Shown here one piece after another: positions 6,748 through 8,893 of a DNA stretch of 8,893 bases; position 1 is the first letter of the stretch; every line of letters starts with the position of its first letter. Location of the stretch: assembly GCA_005793295.1 (NCBI GenBank), contig SXSX01000011.1, positions 1 to 8,893 on the forward strand, given 5' to 3'. The position numbers and the translations under genes were made by a program. This stretch comes from Burkholderiales bacterium. GTDB taxonomy: Bacteria; Pseudomonadota; Gammaproteobacteria; Burkholderiales; Burkholderiaceae_C. The notes under the pieces were generated by a model. The model was not told the DNA's origin, did no database searches, and was given only the letters and a program-made list of their open reading frames with translations.

Positions 6748-8386
6748 CGCCCGGGCCGTCGAGTTGATCCAGCGTCTTGTCGATGTTGACAGACATTTTG
6801 ATAAATGAGGCCCAGCGCGGTGGCGGCATATTGGCGTGGTGGGCTTGTAACTCCGCCTTGAGTTCGGCCAGTTTTGCGGGCTCTCGCATCGCCAAGTTCA
6901 CTTGTTCGGTGGGATCGGTGCTTAAATTAAACAACCAATCTTTGGCAGGAATCTCGGAAGAAATTAACTTCCAATTTTTATGGCGCATGGCGCGGTAAGG
7001 GCCATCGCGCCAGAACAAGGGGCGCTGGGCTTGATCTGTAGGGTTAGCGCTCAAAAATGGCAACAGGTTCACACCATCAATGGGGCGATCCGAAGCCATT
7101 TTTCCGCCCGCAGCAGCTACCACGGTGGGCATGATGTCAATATTGCTGATCGGCTGCTGGTATTGTGTTCCTGCTTTGATCTGGGCCGGCCATTTGGCAA
7201 CATATGGCACGCGAATTCCACCCTCAAAGAAAGTGAGTTTCCAGCCGCGGTAGGGCTGGTTGACATCCGGAATACCGATGTAACCGGGCGCTCCGTTGTC
7301 GCTCATAAAAACCACCATAGTGTTGTCATCGATACCTTCGTCTTTGAGTGTTTTCAATACTCGGCCCACGCTGCGATCGACAGAACGCACCATGGCGGCA
7401 TAGACCCGGCGACGGTGGTCTGGAATATGGGCCAAGGCGTCGTAGTCTTCCTTGCTCGCTTGCAAGGGCGTGTGAACACCCCAGTGGGCCAAGAAGAGGA
7501 AAAACGGTTGGTTTTTGTTGCGCTTGATGGCGGTAACCGCCTCATCCGTAAAGTAGTCGGTCAGGTACTTATTGGGTTCAAACCATGTGCCATTGTTGTA
7601 GCTCACGCCAAAGCGCATGTTGGGCCACAGGAATTTATCTATCGGGTCAAAGTCCTGTTTGGAGTTCACCACGCGGGCATCTTTTTGGGGGAGGTACAAA
7701 CCGCTTTCCATGAACACGGTCTCGTCAAAGCCCTGGTTATTGGGTCGCATTTCTTGGGTGCTGCCCAAATGCCACTTGCCCACATGCATGGTGTGGTACC
7801 CCCGGGCTTTGAGGGCTTCGGCCATGGTGATTTCGGTGCCAGGCATGCCGAGCTCATTGAAATCCTTGGCGTCTTTTGCTGCCACTTTGTCAATCATGAC
7901 GGGATGGATTCGCTTGGGGTCCGAGTACAACTCACCGGCTACCCGGGCCATTGCGCCCGGTGTGGGCGTGAACTCCACGCCAAAGCGCCAAGGGTAGCGC
8001 CCCGTCATTAAAGCAGCCCGAGAAACGGTACATACGGCGCTGCCAGCGTAGCCTTGGTCAAAGCGTACGCCATCGCGGGCGATGGAATCAATATGGGGGG
8101 TGGGGACGCCCTCGGAAGTATGGCCACCACCGTGAGTAGAGACATCGTTGATACCGAGATCATCGACCATGATGATGATGATGTTGGGCGGCCTTTGGGC
8201 TAGAGGTGCGGCCTCTGTTAGTGGGCCTTGGAGCCAAGGCACTTCTTGGTTGGGCCCCCGGGGATGCCGTATATCGGTGTACCAGCCCAAGGAGTACTGA
8301 AGTACATAGATTCGGTTGGCGTAAACCACCGCGCCCAAGGACGCCAAGATAAGTAAGCCGACCGCAAATTTATGAATACGTTTCAA
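6722..8386 (-). CDS. Exported sulfatase with atypical CTVSR formylglycine motif
   Basis: This is a type I sulfatase of 554 residues. Residues 5-23 form a hydrophobic N-terminal segment after MKRIHK, either an uncleaved anchor or a signal peptide cut after VYA. Active-site residues seen are Asp75-Asp76 (MVDDLG), Cys119 in CTVSR, Arg123, Lys204 and His206 (GKWHLG), His305 (HWGVHTPLQA), Asp363-Asn364 (MSDNG) and Lys383 (GWKLTFFEGGIRVP). The proline of the usual C-x-P-x-R is Val121 (codon GTT, two changes from any Pro codon, so not a simple read error). Downstream sequence RAALMTGRYPWR is standard. The start is TTG at 8386, supported by AGGAG six bases upstream and by the export segment beginning there; no ATG is available before Met73. 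It overlaps the FGE gene by 26 bp, implying that this sulfatase is an intended client. The substrate is not deducible. Confidence 0.93.
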   Translation of the reverse strand: MKRIHKFAVGLLILASLGAVVYANRIYVLQYSLGWYTDIRHPRGPNQEVPWLQGPLTEAAPLAQRPPNIIIIMVDDLGINDVSTHGGGHTSEGVPTPHIDSIARDGVRFDQGYAGSAVCTVSRAALMTGRYPWRFGVEFTPTPGAMARVAGELYSDPKRIHPVMIDKVAAKDAKDFNELGMPGTEITMAEALKARGYHTMHVGKWHLGSTQEMRPNNQGFDETVFMESGLYLPQKDARVVNSKQDFDPIDKFLWPNMRFGVSYNNGTWFEPNKYLTDYFTDEAVTAIKRNKNQPFFLFLAHWGVHTPLQASKEDYDALAHIPDHRRRVYAAMVRSVDRSVGRVLKTLKDEGIDDNTMVVFMSDNGAPGYIGIPDVNQPYRGWKLTFFEGGIRVPYVAKWPAQIKAGTQYQQPISNIDIMPTVVAAAGGKMASDRPIDGVNLLPFLSANPTDQAQRPLFWRDGPYRAMRHKNWKLISSEIPAKDWLFNLSTDPTEQVNLAMREPAKLAELKAELQAHHANMPPPRWASFIKMSVNIDKTLDQLDGPGDEYTYWSN

Positions 8387-8392
8387 GTCAGT

Positions 8393-8397
8393 CTCCT
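8393..8397 (-). promoter_or_regulatory. Ribosome binding site that fixes the TTG start of the second sulfatase
   Basis: AGGAG on the minus strand lies six bases before TTG (8386-8384). This near-ideal spacing, together with the signal/anchor segment starting at that TTG, decides the start codon. Confidence 0.75.
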
Positions 8398-8418
8398 GCT
8401 ATTTTTTGTATTGTGACA

Positions 8419-8457
8419 AAACCACGCACAGCGCACTGTCACCAACGGGCGCGGTTT
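8419..8457 (-). terminator. Hairpin in the gap before the second sulfatase, weak terminator candidate
   Basis: On the minus strand, AAACCGCGC (8457-8449) can pair with GCGTGGTTT (8427-8419) over nine positions with one G-T pair. The loop contains a smaller ACAG/CTGT stem. The 3' arm ends in TTTT and then GTCACAA, so the U-tract is short. It follows the small gene at 8469-8873 and could be a weak terminator or attenuator between it and the sulfatase, or a regulator site. A second dyad in the same gap, GTGACA (8413-8418) and TGTCAC (8437-8442), overlaps it. Confidence 0.25.
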
Positions 8458-8468
8458 CTTCCAGCGGG

Positions 8469-8873
8469 CTATATTTCTTCTTCAATCAGGGAAATACATC
8501 CCGTCGTTTTTAACACTGCACGGCACCGCGCTTGATCAGCGCTATTCAAACTCAAAAACTGCTCGCGCAGCCAACGCAAACATTTTCCTTGGTAAGGAAC
8601 CGTGGCCTGAGTCCACAGTCCCTCTTTGAGTTGAACCTGCACTTGCTTCGATTGGTTTAACAAAGCTTTGGCGTTGGCGATCATCAGTGGGACAGAGCCC
8701 ATTGAGAGTTCTGACAAAAGATTCATAAGGCTTGGCGGCAAGGCTTGTGCCGAAATCCAAGCATCTGCTTTGGATTCTGGTTCAGTTGTTTGCTCTGAGT
8801 CCCACCCTGACAAATCTTCCATCCAGCCGACCCAGGCCACACCCCGTGGGGACAAACGCAGTGTCAAGGCCAT
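8469..8873 (-). CDS. Small protein of unknown function at window edge
   Basis: I do not recognise this protein. From the ATG at 8873 it has 134 residues, starting MALTLRLSPRGVAWVGW and ending LIEEEI. GGAG lies nine bases upstream of that ATG, making it a plausible start. The reading frame is also open to the window edge, so a longer protein is possible. It appears soluble, with no signal peptide or membrane segment, moderately acidic, with helical stretches around MNLLSELSMG and LRWLREQFLSLNSADQARCRAVL. Its stop is 82 bp before the second sulfatase on the same strand. Whether it belongs to the sulfatase unit is unclear because a hairpin lies in the gap. Real coding potential is likely given its length, start context and strand agreement with neighbours. 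Confidence 0.6.
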   Translation of the reverse strand: MALTLRLSPRGVAWVGWMEDLSGWDSEQTTEPESKADAWISAQALPPSLMNLLSELSMGSVPLMIANAKALLNQSKQVQVQLKEGLWTQATVPYQGKCLRWLREQFLSLNSADQARCRAVLKTTGCISLIEEEI

Positions 8874-8893
8874 GGAGGTCGGCTCCACCAACG

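Noticed and set aside
6980..8011. Long plus-strand open frame of 343 codons opposite the second sulfatase
   Set aside because: It lies wholly antisense to a sulfatase with all catalytic motifs, its translation has no recognisable domain, and such frames arise from the codon bias of the real gene.

Overview
The window looks like a piece of a betaproteobacterial chromosome, most likely from the order Burkholderiales and the family Comamonadaceae (Rhodoferax/Polaromonas/Limnohabitans-like). That placement rests on the style of the EtfA and EtfB proteins, the moderate-to-high GC coding sequence with AT-rich intergenic gaps, and compact gene packing. It was made by eye from remembered protein families, not by a search, and the genus is not certain. 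I see no tRNA, rRNA, CRISPR array, insertion sequence or phage gene.

Layout from left to right: etfA (5-934, minus) and etfB (977-1726, minus) encode a complete group I electron transfer flavoprotein. They are preceded by an AT-rich leader (1727-1880) that holds a perfect 16-bp palindrome and a plausible promoter. Next come two minus-strand genes joined by an ATGA stop/start overlap: an exported arylsulfatase with a C-terminal membrane tail (3146-4921), followed by an unrecognised, apparently cytoplasmic, beta-propeller-like protein (1881-3149). A TetR-family regulator (5023-5637, plus) is divergent from that sulfatase across a 101-bp gap rich in inverted repeats. It converges on a second minus-strand group: a membrane-anchored formylglycine-generating enzyme (5668-6747) overlapping by 26 bp the end of a second exported sulfatase (6722-8386, TTG start). 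An unrecognised small protein (8469-8873) lies upstream, at the right edge of the window.

How the genes fit together: five consecutive genes (two sulfatases, the enzyme that makes their catalytic formylglycine, a regulator and a propeller protein) form a self-contained sulfate-ester hydrolysis locus. Both sulfatases and the maturation enzyme have N-terminal export or anchor segments, so maturation and catalysis probably take place at the periplasmic side of the inner membrane. There is no transporter, glycosidase or sulfotransferase in the window, so the substrate cannot be named.

The most notable features are that each sulfatase departs from the textbook active site at a different place. 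The first has Lys-Trp-Asn where Lys-Trp-His is usual. The second has Cys-Thr-Val-Ser-Arg where Cys-X-Pro-X-Arg is usual. The rest of each active site looks intact. etfBA appears to be a separate housekeeping unit that happens to lie downstream.
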